The notes beneath the pieces are model-generated. The model saw only the letters and a program-made list of their open reading frames with translations. It was not told the origin of the DNA and did not search any database. Shown here piece by piece: positions 35,800-47,081 of a stretch of DNA of 64,000 nucleotides. The stretch spans positions 4,493,001-4,557,000 of the forward strand of contig CALZFC010000252.1 of the NCBI GenBank assembly GCA_945643635.1, in the 5' to 3' direction. The number at the start of each line of letters is the position of its first letter. Within the stretch, counting starts at the first letter, position 1. This DNA is from Allodiplogaster sudhausi (lineage: Eukaryota; Nematoda; Chromadorea; Rhabditida; Diplogasteridae). The translations under genes were made by a program, and so were the position numbers.

Positions 35800-36961
35800 A
35801 CTCATCTCTGTTCCTCTCTCCTTGAACTAACTGCCGTGATAATGAAGTTGTGAACGCGTAAGCTGGGCGCACTTTGTTCGCTTCGATGTAGTCAGAGTCG
35901 GGCGGCACATTCGTCTCCAGCTTGAAACGAGTCTCCGCGTTGAAGGCAGGGGAAGACGAGAAGGTAGTAGATTGCTGCTGAAGAGAGAGAGAAACGGAGG
36001 GGGAGACAGGGACAGAGAGAGACAGACAGAGAGAGACAGAGAGAGAGAGACAGAGAGAAAGAGAGAGAGAGAGAGAGACAGGGATAGAGGGAGAGAGAGC
36101 TAAGAGAGGGATAGAGAGGCTCCTTCCAGTGGTGCCGCAGAGAGTCTGGGAGTGGCAGAGGGTAGAGGAAGTTAGAGTGAAGATGGACAACTCGTGGGCT
36201 CTCACCCCATGATGAGTCTCTGCGAAGATGCGCCTGTACTCGTTCTCGATTCCGTGCCATCCCTTCACGTCTGCAAAGCAAACCCTTGTCCGTAAGCAAT
36301 GAGGAAATCTGGCGGGTAGTTTAAATTGCACAGGAAGAATGATACTGAGTTGGGTGATGAACTGCTGGCCGGCCTCCTATATCTTCCTCTGCTTCTCGTC
36401 TCTCTCAAACTGCTTCTTCCCGCCCTTCTTCGCCTTCTGGTCAGACAAGGAATATTTTGTTAAGAGGTACATAGGAAATACACTTTTCTCATTCCCTACT
36501 CTTTCCTCCTCTGACTTTCTCCATCCTTTCTATGCCCTCTGTCTGCTCACCTTGGACGTCTTGGGAGAAGGGGGCAAGAGGGAAGGGGGCGGAATATCAG
36601 GATTGCTCATGTTCGACAGAGCCAGAATGTTACTGACGAGTTCGCTTTTTCCGGGGCCGCAATTAGCCCCGCGTCCTGATCCACGGTTCCTGACGTGGCC
36701 AAGTCCAAACTTGCTGGCTTCCGTCTCGTTCATAGTTTCCTCTTCCTCGGAGCATCCTTGGGTCTGCGTCTTTGGTGGCGTCTGGAATTTTGATCTCAAA
36801 TATTTTTAAAGCCCAAACGAAGGACCAATTATGAAAATAAATTGAATGATTAATTAATAAAATAAATGTCTTGAGATTAATCGAACCAAATTTTTCCATT
36901 TCTGCGGCGCTGCGCTGCCAGAAGGAACTTTGCTCAGCCGCTGTCGTAGAAAGTTCACCAT
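34508..36961 (-). pseudogene. Receptor-less protein tyrosine phosphatase domain gene, decayed
   Basis: Eleven exons: 36887-36961, 36551-36781, 36346-36436, 36206-36270, 35873-35977, 35564-35601, 35330-35442, 35181-35263, 34967-35063, 34776-34880 and 34508-34609. Family members dephosphorylate phosphotyrosine. Landmarks: NVKGWHGIENEYRRIF (domain start), SDYIEANK, VERFWKMAYD, FGILSVSCKK, GEWPKALW (WPD-loop position, with the catalytic Asp replaced by Lys), VCCRTGFSRSG (CX5R P-loop, preceding His replaced by Cys) and a C-terminal FVIDVASMITSLANYR helix. Three defects: an in-frame TAG in exon 3 (36375-36377), a phase mismatch between exons 5 and 6, and exon 7 of 113 nt where the flanking phases need a multiple of three. 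A pseudogene, or a pseudophosphatase with sequence errors. Layout resembles nematode-expanded cytosolic PTPs. The first two exons (start, Pro-rich linker) are less certain. Confidence 0.75.
35700..36115. repeat. (CT)n and (GA)n microsatellites in phosphatase introns
   Basis: (CT)n at 35700-35820 and (GA)n at about 35985-36115 on the plus strand. The latter, read on the coding strand, is a (CT)n tract running directly into the TTCAG acceptor of exon 5. Confidence 0.85.
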
Positions 36962-37891
36962 CTTCCGCGCCGATCAAAGTAGAAAATGAAAAGTCTTACT
37001 TGAATTTCCGTTTAAATAGGAAAAAATTCCCCAAATTTGAATGTATGAAATACTTATTTCGCACTTTTTAGTACGAGTGAGTTAAAAAGTTCAGCGAGTG
37101 CTTCAAAATAGGAAATTAAAAAAAAACTATCGTGCATATGAATAAGAATTAGAGTACACACTTCTGTAAACCAAGAAACCTAGTGCATTAACGAGCTGTC
37201 TCCTTACATTTTTTGGTTCAAAAACTTTTTTTAAAATCTAATGAAGAAAAATTATCCCTCGATGAATAAATAATAAAATCAAAATCTTTCTTATTCAGTG
37301 ATTAATTATAAATAATAATAACAAATTCTTTCATATTCAGTGATCAATTAATTTAATTGCTTTCGTCAGATATTTCATTCGAAACGGAACGTACAGCAGT
37401 GCAACAGCAGGCGATTTATGGAATTGAGATATTAGGGCAGATCTCTTAGGTATTACGATTTATGTATGTACTTTCGTGAAAATTGATATAAGAGAAAAAG
37501 CCAAAATTCATTATCCCTCGGATATTTGCCCCAGTCCGGTTGCTCTCTCGGAGCTCTCAAGTCTCCCACGTCAGATTTCGATTTTTAATACCGGATCCAT
37601 TACTTTCCACCTTTTGTATCACTCCTCAACAAGTTATCGCTGATATGGATGCTGAACGTTTGTTCAACTTTCACCGTAATCATTTTTATACAAATTGTAA
37701 ACAAATTCAACGGCATGGGAACTACGATCATCAAATCTTAAAGCCTATGTACATATGTACATATTTAAAAAAATGCATCATCATCATCACATCCTCATTT
37801 TTTCATGACATATCTTTTATTCGAGAGATGAGCATGGTCAGAATCAAATTCAATATTTAAATAATAATTTTTACTTTGACTGTCAGTCGGA
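36962..37891. other. Divergent intergenic region
   Basis: AT-rich spacer between the minus-strand phosphatase gene and the plus-strand gene at 37892. It presumably holds both promoters; no TATA box is convincing. A short palindromic TATGTACATATGTACATA lies at 37747. Confidence 0.45.
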
Positions 37892-39044
37892 ATGCCAGTT
37901 GCAAACGGTCGTCCCCATTCTTCCCTGCGGGCTCGCCGCCCGATCCCGGTTGGCCTTGCGGCGGTCGACGAGTCTTCCTTTAACACTACGGTAAGCTCTC
38001 CCAAAACCTTATCGGCGAGGTTCGGACCATCTCCGGATTTAGTCTACCTGGACTAGTCACAGTAATTGCAGAGTTGCGTCTCTCTCAATCTGATGCCGTC
38101 CTCAGAATCCGAGGCAATCGGGAAGGTTCTGCCCAATCTCAATGTCGCCACTTCGGGTGCTTCTTTCGAGATGCCCGCTCTCCAGCAGCTGATCGCCGCG
38201 ACGAAGTCTCCCCACGACGGCGAGGTTCGAGTAGTCCGAGAGCTAGTTTGAGTATGCAAATATTGCAATACGCGCAGAGTTCCGCGTCACTCTCGACCGA
38301 TTCGTGCGTGGCCAGGAGAGAGATGACTTTTAGTTCCACCAGCCAGGACAGCAAAGGTTCGTAATTTCAACGACTATTGGAGATTATTCGACTATTTCAG
38401 AGCACGCAATGGCAGACAACGAGCCGGCCACCCTCAGTGACATCACTTCCGACTGGTCTTCGGCCAGCAGCAGCCTCTCCGACTTGTACTCATCGCCGGT
38501 CGATACCATTCGCTCGGTCGACTCTCTCCAGGTCGACTTTCAGTCTTGTCAAAAAATGATATATTCATATTTTTAAATTATAAATAAATTCAGTCGCCGG
38601 CGTCCTTCCACGGCTCAGCTGGACGCACGCCCATTCGGAAGGTCTCGGCTTCCCATTCTCATGCCACTCTCTTGGAAAGCTCGCTCGTTAGCCTTATACA
38701 ACTCTTCTAGACAAATGGGCTGAAGCGCAGCGAAGAATTCCCATGCAGCTTCCGTGGGCTGGGCCAGTCGATGGGAGAGAGTAGCGGCCAGGCGCTGCCT
38801 GAGGCGGTGAGGATTACAACTATTTTGGCTGCTAAATTGATTGATAACTTATTCCGTAAAAAGCGTAGTCGAATGATAAAAAGGTCTCGGCCTCTATCCG
38901 ATCTCGCAGGGCCACTTTCCTCTGCCACCCCCTGCCTTCTTCTCGTCACATCTGGAGTGTCTGAATGCCCGTCTGAGCAGCGCCCTCTCCATCGTCTCAG
39001 AGGTCCGCGATGAGCTCCGATGCATGAACAACGAGCAGCTCTAA
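37892..39044 (+). CDS. Unrecognised Ser-rich protein with helical C-terminus
   Basis: Seven exons in unbroken phase: 37892-37990, 38072-38224, 38278-38356, 38401-38531, 38594-38641, 38711-38806 and 38910-39044, giving 246 residues. There is no signal peptide or membrane segment. The middle is Ser/Thr/Asp-rich (WSSASSSLSDLYSS, SVDSL), suggesting a disordered phosphorylated region. The C-terminus (LECLNARLSSALSIVSEVRD) is amphipathic and could form a coiled coil. The start codon lies five bases after a T-rich TGTCAG acceptor. Several donors are weak (GTTCGA, GTTCGT, GTCGAC), and introns are short (44-103 nt), which lowers confidence in exon edges but not in the gene. I do not recognise the family. 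Fragments of its last two exons and 3' UTR are duplicated in both arms of the hAT palindrome. Confidence 0.6.
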
Positions 39045-39208
39045 GAGGCAATCCGGATCTCCTTCGAATCCGCGCCGAGCACTCAACTTTCCTCGTAACC
39101 TCTCCTGACCCAACTCGTCCTTCATTTCCCAACTAAACCCCTAACCTGACAACAGTGAAATAGACCGTGCGCTATTTTGGCGTATTGCTTTTATTAGGGC
39201 AAATGAAA

Positions 39209-39214
39209 AATAAA
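39209..39214 (+). terminator. Polyadenylation signal of the Ser-rich gene
   Basis: AATAAA 165 nt after the TAA stop, in an AT-rich context (GAAAAATAAATGACC). Confidence 0.5.
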
Positions 39215-39844
39215 TGACCAGCAGATGATCAAGGGTGAGGGAGGAGAGAGCATCTCTTTGTGGAATCTTTGTTGTCTCCGCAAGAAGTTTCGTGAAGAAG
39301 ACAAATGAATTTGGAAGAGAATGATAAAAGCCGAGCAAATTTTGTGCAGCCATAAAACCCACCCTTCTCATGACAACTTTGCGCCAAGGAATTCAACTAC
39401 AGCAACCAAGAATGATGAATTCTTCTGCGAATGATTTTCTGTTCAAACGACTGCAAATTGTGATTCTAGCTGTGAAGTTCGGATGTATTCTCAACTTTCG
39501 ACAAATCAGGAATGTTTTTATGAAAGAATGACGCATTGTGTAGAACTATTCTTTCTTTGTAAACAAGAAAAAATCCTACGATTAGAACAATGACGGATGT
39601 TGATATATAATTCATTACCACCTCCTGGCAGTCGCTTTCTAACCGTAACCCATAGCACAATAGCTGTCTCATCACATTCACATCGACAATCGATAAATTA
39701 GAATAATTTTCAAGCGTAAAATTCTAAAAATAATTTGTACCAATTATGCACATTATAAGAAATAACATAGATGAATATATTCACAGTACTAACGATAACT
39801 TATTTAACAGCTAACCTTTGGCGAATGTTCAGAAGATCTAATAT
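39215..39844. other. Convergent intergenic region
   Basis: Space between the 3' ends of the Ser-rich gene and the Sec12 homologue. No gene, repeat or strong minus-strand AATAAA was recognised. Confidence 0.4.
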
Positions 39845-42800
39845 TTAGAAGAGGGAGAGAATCCACCAGAGAATGCAGTAGGCAAGGAATGATGTTGCCG
39901 CTATCCACAGCAAGGAAGATGAGAGTGGAGTGGAGGAATCGGCAGGAACCGAGTGAACCTTAATAACAGTCTTTTACAATATTATCTAATCAAGTAGAAA
40001 AATTAATCTCTACAATTTATAACAATAGATAGATTATTTATTGTATAGTTCGTGAATTACACTGATTACAATGTCCTATTTACCTGCATAGTCTTGTCCG
40101 CGCTGAGTGAGATGAAGGTGGCCCGTGAACCAGCTGCGCAACCTGGCAGAGCTCCCTGAAGGGCGAGGTCCTGCAAGACCTCTGCTATTATGAGAGTGGA
40201 ATACATAATTATTAACTGCTGCGGATTGAACTACGGCTTGCACGGTCAGTCGTTAGACCGTAAAAATATCTTTTTCGATTCATAAATGAATAGCAAGCTA
40301 AGTAAAAAAATGCCACAAAAGTTATGCTAGTTTAAGCTTAATAATCGTTTGGAAAATCATTAAAATGTAAATATGAATATGTCGAGAGTAGAAAGCCGCC
40401 GTAACCTGTGGCAGGACGACGTCCCCGGAGGAGTGGTCGAGGAACTCGATGCCAGTCACGAAGATTGCGTGGGTCTTCTGAGAATCCAGGAGTGGACGGA
40501 ACTCGTGCGTGTCCAGCACAGCCACGCTGCCGGCCATGCTGCCAAGGGCAGTCAACTGGCCATCCGGGGACAGGGTCATCGTAGAGATCGACTGCAACGA
40601 GAGAGTTCAGAGACATAGAGGGGAAGAGATGCAAAGAGAGCAGCCAAGTGAGGGAATCAGCTAATGAAGGACATCTTTGTTGAGAGTAAAGAAAGGTGAC
40701 AGATATTGATTAACAATACTTCATAATCATATTTAAAACAGACATCTCCAGTGAGCACTTGGCGGACGACATAGGGCTTCGGCGTGGTCTTCTCGCGGTT
40801 GACGAGGTAGAGAACGAGGAAGGCAGCCGACTTCGAGGTACGGCGGATCTGCAAGAGGGAATGAGATAGCTGGTCGAAAATAGAGGAGGAGAAGAAGCGG
40901 GGGAAGAGCGGGGACAGAAACAGATCTTATAGATGACGTTAAAAGAGTTACGGAATTGGAGAAAAAACTAAGAAGTAATTTTAAAATATGGATAATGAAA
41001 TAATTTTTTACAAGCCTCGTTGAAGGCAACGACAACGACGTAGTTTGTCTCGCCAAGAGGAGTGAACTTGGCTGAGCGAACCTATATAAAGAGATTATTT
41101 TCATACATGTACTACCTTGAAATTTGTGATACAGGTTGAATAGAAGATAGAAGTGTAGACTACATCTCAAATTTAGCTAATTAATTTAAACATTAATCCA
41201 TCCCTTCATATACAAGGCAAACGAGTCCTCCGTAAACATTAGATGAGGTATGCTTTACAAATCCACTCGCTGAGAGGTTGTTGGCTACCTATTTGTTCTT
41301 AAGAGAGCCTCTCTGTACGCCTCCAGTAGGGCCTGCCCCAGATCCAGATGTTGGATTTCGAGTATGAAAACATAGTCAGGCATGGCACAGGGCCCCAGTA
41401 GCAAGATTAAATGGTTAATTTTTTTTTTCAAAAAAATTTTTTGTGTGAACAGTTGAAAGTATGTATATTTTATGAATAGGCGTATCTCGCTTCAAACTCA
41501 ATATTTTTCAATTTTCGTTTTTTTATTAGCATCGCCGTTCGATTCTAAACAAAGCTGCCCAGATGTGTTTCAGTTAACTATTTCTTTTCACATTGAAAAA
41601 TTGTTTGAAATATTTTATTTTGACGGTTAAATACCTTATACTCATTTGTATTTGGGTTTTATATATCAAAATGTAGAGCATTAAAAACTGTATAACATAT
41701 ATTCTTTTCGTTTCATGTGCCCTTCCCTAGGTGGGTTAAAAATAGGCGCAAATAGGAGCACATCGGACACGTCGGATTTAAGAAATGCGTGAAAAAGAAG
41801 TTAAATTCTTGTTGTAACATAAAATGAATCATTTCATTCGATTCAGCTTGTTCCTTTTTATAAAATCTCCCTACAAAAATTTAATAAAAATATCAATTTC
41901 CATGAAAATAACGAATTTTTCGATTTTACTGCAATTGTCAGAAAATGACCTAAAACTATTCAAAGCGCTGTATTTTCAATGTTTTCAGCGAGAACAGTAT
42001 GCGGATAATACTGTTCAGTACGCGACAAAATTCTCTACAACATACATCCATTACATCTGGATAGGGCGTCCCTACCAATGACAGTATCAATTTTCCTATG
42101 GCGGTCGCGTCAAAACTGACAGATCCGCATTTTCCAACTTTTCGTGCAATCATAATGTTTCTTACTAATCCAATACATCATTATGCTCCACGAAGCACGT
42201 TAAGGTTAGAATCAATGTTTGTTTTGCAGATTTCCCGTGGTAAAAACCCGTAAAAGGGTTTGCACGCGCGCGGATTTGAACCTGCGACCCATGACGTTCG
42301 ACATGCACAACCAATGGGCCAAAATGACATTTAAAAATTCATTTCTGGAAAATGCCAAAACCAATCTTATAGGTTGACCTATCATCCGATAGCTATTTTT
42401 GCGCTCAATCGAAATAAATATATCCGCCAAAAAGTGTAAATTGGCAGCAAGGCCAAATAAATTACCAAATTATTCAAACCCAAAAAAGTAGATCAAACAA
42501 TGTATACATTATAAAGTGATGTATGATATAGTTGCTCGTCTTCGCGAAATCTATCGAATGGCATATAATATGTGGTGATAAGTTCAATCCGCGAGAAATA
42601 ACAGCCGCGGAAATTTATCACCAAAAAATTGACTTTTAAAGGACTTCATGGCACTTTTTCAAGACTCATATTAATAGAGAGGACATAATTTATCAGTCAC
42701 TATTTGCTGTTCGGCTGGAGTACCGAAACAGTGCCCTGAAGTCCTTTGAAAAGTCAATATTTTGGGGGGACATTTTCGCGGCTGTTATTGCTCGGGGATT

Positions 42801-44581
42801 GAACTTATCGCTACCCTTTACATACCATTCGATAGTTTTTGCCAAGACGAGCAACTATCCCATACATCACGTTATGATATACAGATCGTTTGATCTACTT
42901 TTTATGTTCGAATATTTGGGCCACTTATTTGGCCTTGCTGCCAATTTACACTTTTTGACGGATATATTTATTTCGATAGAGCGCAAAAATAGCTATCGGA
43001 TGATAGGTCAACCATTAAGATTGGTTTTGGCATTTTCCAGAAATGAATTTTTAAATGTCATTTTGGCCCATTGGTTGTGCATGTCGAACGTCATGGGTCG
43101 CAGGTTCAAATCCGCGCGCGTGCAAACCCTTTTGCGGGTTTTTACCACGGGAAATCTGCAAAACAAACATCGATTCAACCTTAACGTGCTTCGTGGAGCA
43201 GAATGATGTATTGGATTAGTAAGAAACATTATGATTGCACGAAAAGTTGGAAAATGCGGATCTGTCAGTTTTGACGCGACCGCCATTGGAAAATCGATAC
43301 TGTCATTGGTAGGGACGCCCTATCCAGATGTAATGGATGTATGTTGTAGAGAATTTTGTCGCGTAATGAACAGTATTATCCGCATACTGTTCTCGCTGAA
43401 AACATTGAAAATACAGCGCTTTGAATAGTTTTAGGTCATTTTCTGACAATTGCAGAAAAATCGAAAAATGCATTATTTTCATGGAAATTTATATTTTTAT
43501 TAAATTTTTGTAGGGAGATTTTATAAAAAGGAACAAGCTGAATCGAATGAAATGATTCATTTTATGTTACAACAAGAATTTAACTTATTTTTCACGCATT
43601 CCTTGAATCCGACGTGTCCGAGGTGCTCCTATTTGAGCCTATTTTTAACCCACCTAGGGAAGGACACATGAAACGAAAAGAATATATGTTATACAGTTTT
43701 TAATGCTCTACATTTTGAGATATAAAACCCAAATACAAATCAAATGAGTATAAGCTATTTAACCGTCAAAATAAAATATTTCAAACAATTTTTCGATGTG
43801 AAAAGAAATAGTTGACTGAAACACATCTGAACTGTTTTGTTTAGAATCGAGCGGCGATGCTAATAAAAAAAAGAAAATTGAAATATATTGATGTTAAAGA
43901 AAGTTATGTGCACTTAAACTTTTCCCTTACTTTTGCATGCCCAGGCAAGGAAAAAAATTTTATAACAAAATTGAATTTCAAATTTTCTTCATAGTGGGCA
44001 TAGGTACCCCTGATTAAATTTTGGATAGCCAAATCAAAAATTTTTACCCCGGGGCAGGCCCCCATGGAGGGCTGCTTGATCCTTACAGAGAGGCTCTCTT
44101 AAAGCCTTTAAATTGTTTCTGTCAGCCTGTGTCTAACTTGTTTCTGTTTCTTTTACAATGTAAAGAACTAAGTTCTTTCAGATGACCGCACTGGACATGT
44201 CAATCCACAGCAATCACATTACATACAGATCAACGGAAAATTATTTTCCCCTTTCCCGTATTCCCCTTGAGACATAGATAAGTAAGTGGTGAATCGATGG
44301 AATATTGCAGAATTATATGAATGTATTATTAAAATTGACTCGATATATGAAACAATTCAAAATAATTAATTAATTAATGTATAAAGTATTGAATCTGAAT
44401 ATGAGCTAGCGCTACGATGACACTGATGATTCAACGGATAATAAAATGAAAACAATAAAAAAAACTAGCCCTAAATCCGGTGGCGAGTGCGGGTGGTGGC
44501 TCAAGTTCGCAGAGCTTCTTCCCGGTTTGCATGCACCAGCAGAGTGCCTTTCCGTCTCCCACCGAAAGAATCACTCTGCAA

Positions 44582-44634
<53 letters not shown>

Positions 44635-46553
44635 CAGACAGACAGAGACAGAGAGAGAGAGAGAGAGAGAGGAAATTTCTAGCTTAGAATTTTCTTAATG
44701 CATTTCAATTTTGTACCCCATAAAAGTAATTTATATTAAGATTCTGAGGATTGTATGAGGCTAGTTCATTGAAGCTGGTGAGAGAAGTTACACGCTCATT
44801 TTTAAGCCCGTTTGGGACCGTTTATATCATAACTTTTAAGATTTCAAAATAAATCTCCTTCAAATAAAGCCCGAAGAACAGGAAAGAAACATTACCTGGC
44901 ATCAGATGAGACATCGACATGATCGACTTCGTTGTTATGCGCGCGAGTTTCGAGCAGCGGCTTGCGGCTGATGGTCGGGTCCTGAAGGGAGACATTCCAG
45001 TTCGGCGGGAAATACAGTCATGAAAATATTAGTAAGCAAATTAAAATTGTTGTGAATCTTGCCGGAAATTTTTATCTAAAAAAAACACCAGTAAAGTGAA
45101 GAAAACGTTTGATAAACAAGATTGGCAGGGGTAAATAAAAGTAAAAGCCTAATAAACGTGTAAATACAGTACCCTATGCTCGACGAGATCGCGTACACTC
45201 CAGACTCGGATGAATCCATCGCTACCGCCCGTCACCAGACGATTCCCGCATGTCGACCTATCGAAGATGCAGCATTTCTGGCAAAGGAAACGATTAAGCT
45301 TTTTAAAAAAAAGTCATGAAATAGTATATTTTTCGCAGAAACCTTTGTTATTTGCAACTCTAACTCTTTTATAACAATGACAAAACAGTTCTTCGGAGTA
45401 ACTTTAGCCAATTGTGTATGTAGAAGTACCTGATCGTTTCGTGCGCAGATGCAAATATGCATTTGGATGATTTCTCAATACACTGTTCAATCTTATTTCG
45501 CTAGCACAAAAAAAGCCTAATCGAAAGAACGATTTGAATTTTTGAAGAAGCAACTGTTGAGGAAGCGCGGCTAAACTATTCTAGTTGTCTACAAATAAGG
45601 AACGAAAAGAACGGATCCTTAAAACCAGAAGAAAGGATGGCTGCCTGATATCCGTCGTTGAGGCTTTGGTCCGATTCGAATCTGCCGACTGGCCTAAAGT
45701 TGAATGACAGTTTCCCCTCTTCCGTCATTATGAACCCCGTCGTCTCGTAGATTGCGCAGTACTGGAAAGCTACTGAACATTGATTCGATTTTCGCATTTT
45801 AAAAAGGCGATTGAAGTCAATTATAGTGTTAACTTACAGTAAAATAAAATACTGTCTCTCATGATCAAAATCTTCTGAGAAATTTCTGTCAACATAGTCC
45901 CTAGTCTAAAACAAGCCCTAAATAACATGGTTGTATTTCAAATTAAAAACAGAATGGACGAAAGATTATTCAAAATCTATACTGCGAAGTGACCTGATCC
46001 TGTCCAGCGGCGATGAGATATCTGCCTTGGTCAGCAGAGGACGTTGCAATAACATCCATGTTCATGTTAGCCCGCTTGCCCGTGTCAATCGCAGCTGCCG
46101 CTTCGGCATGCAACTTCGTCTCCGACTTCTCATCGAATGTCAGAAGAAAAGCCTAAATTCATTACAAATACCTCAGTAAATTAAAAACCTATAATTAATT
46201 ATAATACTTATTATATAAAGCATTCGTCATCAAGAATTTAGTCAGCTTCGCAGATTGCGAACGAAATATTTTTTTTAAGAAATAAAGTTTTAATCATAAC
46301 CGCTTAACTCCCATCTCAATTTTAAAAAAAAATCAAAGTAAAGGTAATCTTGCCTTTAATAGTCCTGGAATCGAAATGGTCTTATAGAAAACAAAAAAAG
46401 CGTAGAAACCTCGAGCTGGTTGAATACGCCTGTTGCCGCGGCGCCGCCAGCTTCCGCCAGAAGCAAGTGTCGCGCGCCGAGACGTTTGATCGCATAAGAA
46501 GGCGACTTGGTGATGGCAAGCACAGGCGGCGCCTTGCCTTGCGCGTTACCCAT
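39845..46553 (-). CDS. PREB: Sec12/PREB homologue, Sar1 guanine-nucleotide exchange factor
   Basis: Family members are ER membrane proteins whose cytosolic WD40 propeller activates Sar1 to start COPII vesicle formation. Eleven exons: 46410-46553, 45994-46152, 45645-45761, 45173-45277, 44896-44981, 44470-44575, 41016-41081, 40744-40848, 40406-40591, 40084-40170 and 39845-39958, giving 424 residues (human PREB 417). Landmarks: LLLAEAGGAAATGV near residue 32, LIAAGQDQ, NRLVTGGSDGFIRVW (WD repeat), SVGDGKALCWCM, LSPDGQLTALGSMAGSVAVL, THAIFVTGIEFL, and a C-terminal anchor from about residue 403 (LLWIAATSFLAYCILWWIL), typical of type II orientation. The start follows a TTGCAG acceptor by ten bases. 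Introns 3, 6 and 7 seem to need GC donors, although intron 6 has a GT alternative. Intron 6 holds a 2.8-kb foldback transposon. Confidence 0.92.
41303..44098. mobile_element. 2.8-kb foldback element with TTAA flanks in Sec12 intron 6
   Basis: Two inverted arms of about 1.39 kb meet near 42700. Both ends read GAGAGCCTCTCTGTA inward and are flanked by TTAA, the duplication used by piggyBac-type elements. Matching internal landmarks are ATTCGATTCAGCTTGTTCC (41840, inverse at about 43530) and GGTAGGGACGCCCTATCC (inverse at about 42065, direct at 43310). No transposase frame exists; the open frames on the two arms are mirror images of each other. Each arm holds a tRNA-like segment. Confidence 0.85.
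43060..43140 (+). repeat. tRNA-like segment within the foldback element
   Basis: TGGCCCATTGGTTGTGC resembles an A box and GGTTCAAATCC matches the B box. The mirror copy lies at about 42240-42320. The flanks carry CAAACCCTTTTGCGGGTTTT, itself a small hairpin. No cloverleaf closes, so this is a tRNA-derived or chance pol III promoter rather than a tRNA gene. Confidence 0.45.
44582..44672. repeat. (GA)n microsatellite at the 3' splice site of Sec12 exon 6
   Basis: On the coding strand this is a (CT)n run ending a few bases before TGCTTGCAG. It replaces the usual polypyrimidine tract. Confidence 0.85.
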
Positions 46554-47081
46554 GAAGTATCGACTGCAACAAACGGCATCACTCATTAACATTCCTCGTC
46601 GAAGTTACGAAATCGGACTTGTAGTTTAAAATTTACAATTCACGTTCATGAAGAAACGGCAAAAAAACTGGAAAAGAAAACCGGACAAACAAGTACAATC
46701 CTCGCGAAAAGGAAACGTGTACTCTTGGCTGCTAGCCAATTTGAATTCGTGAAGTACACTTCATCGCATTTTTCCCCACGACGGCAGTGATCACTATGCA
46801 CCCGTCATTTCATCTCAACAACCGCATTCTAAGTAGTTGGTTATCCTTTCTCCCTCAATTCGTCCAAAATTAAGCATATATATTATAAATCTATATATAT
46901 ATATACATATTTATATAATTTCGTACAATTGTTATACATATTAAGAATCGATAAATTTTTCCCATCTATATTTATAGTTGGCTTTTTTCCCCAACAATTT
47001 TAGAAACTTTTATTTATCTACATGGAAACGGGGTATTATTGAAATATGTAAATATAATATCTTATTAATTTCTTTTAAGAT
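46554..47081. promoter_or_regulatory. Divergent promoter region between Sec12 and the MARCH ligase
   Basis: About 530 bp separates two start codons facing away from each other. It is AT-rich, with (TA)-type sequence at 46888-46915 and splice acceptors next to each ATG. No TATA box is convincing. Shared regulation is possible but only inferred from the arrangement. Confidence 0.5.

Noticed and set aside
43060..43140. Functional tRNA gene in the foldback element
   Set aside because: A and B boxes are present but no acceptor stem or proper anticodon arm closes; the other arm repeats the same imperfect structure.
42799..43428. Open frames on both arms of the foldback element
   Set aside because: They are inverted duplicates of each other with no transposase motif; they follow from the arm symmetry.
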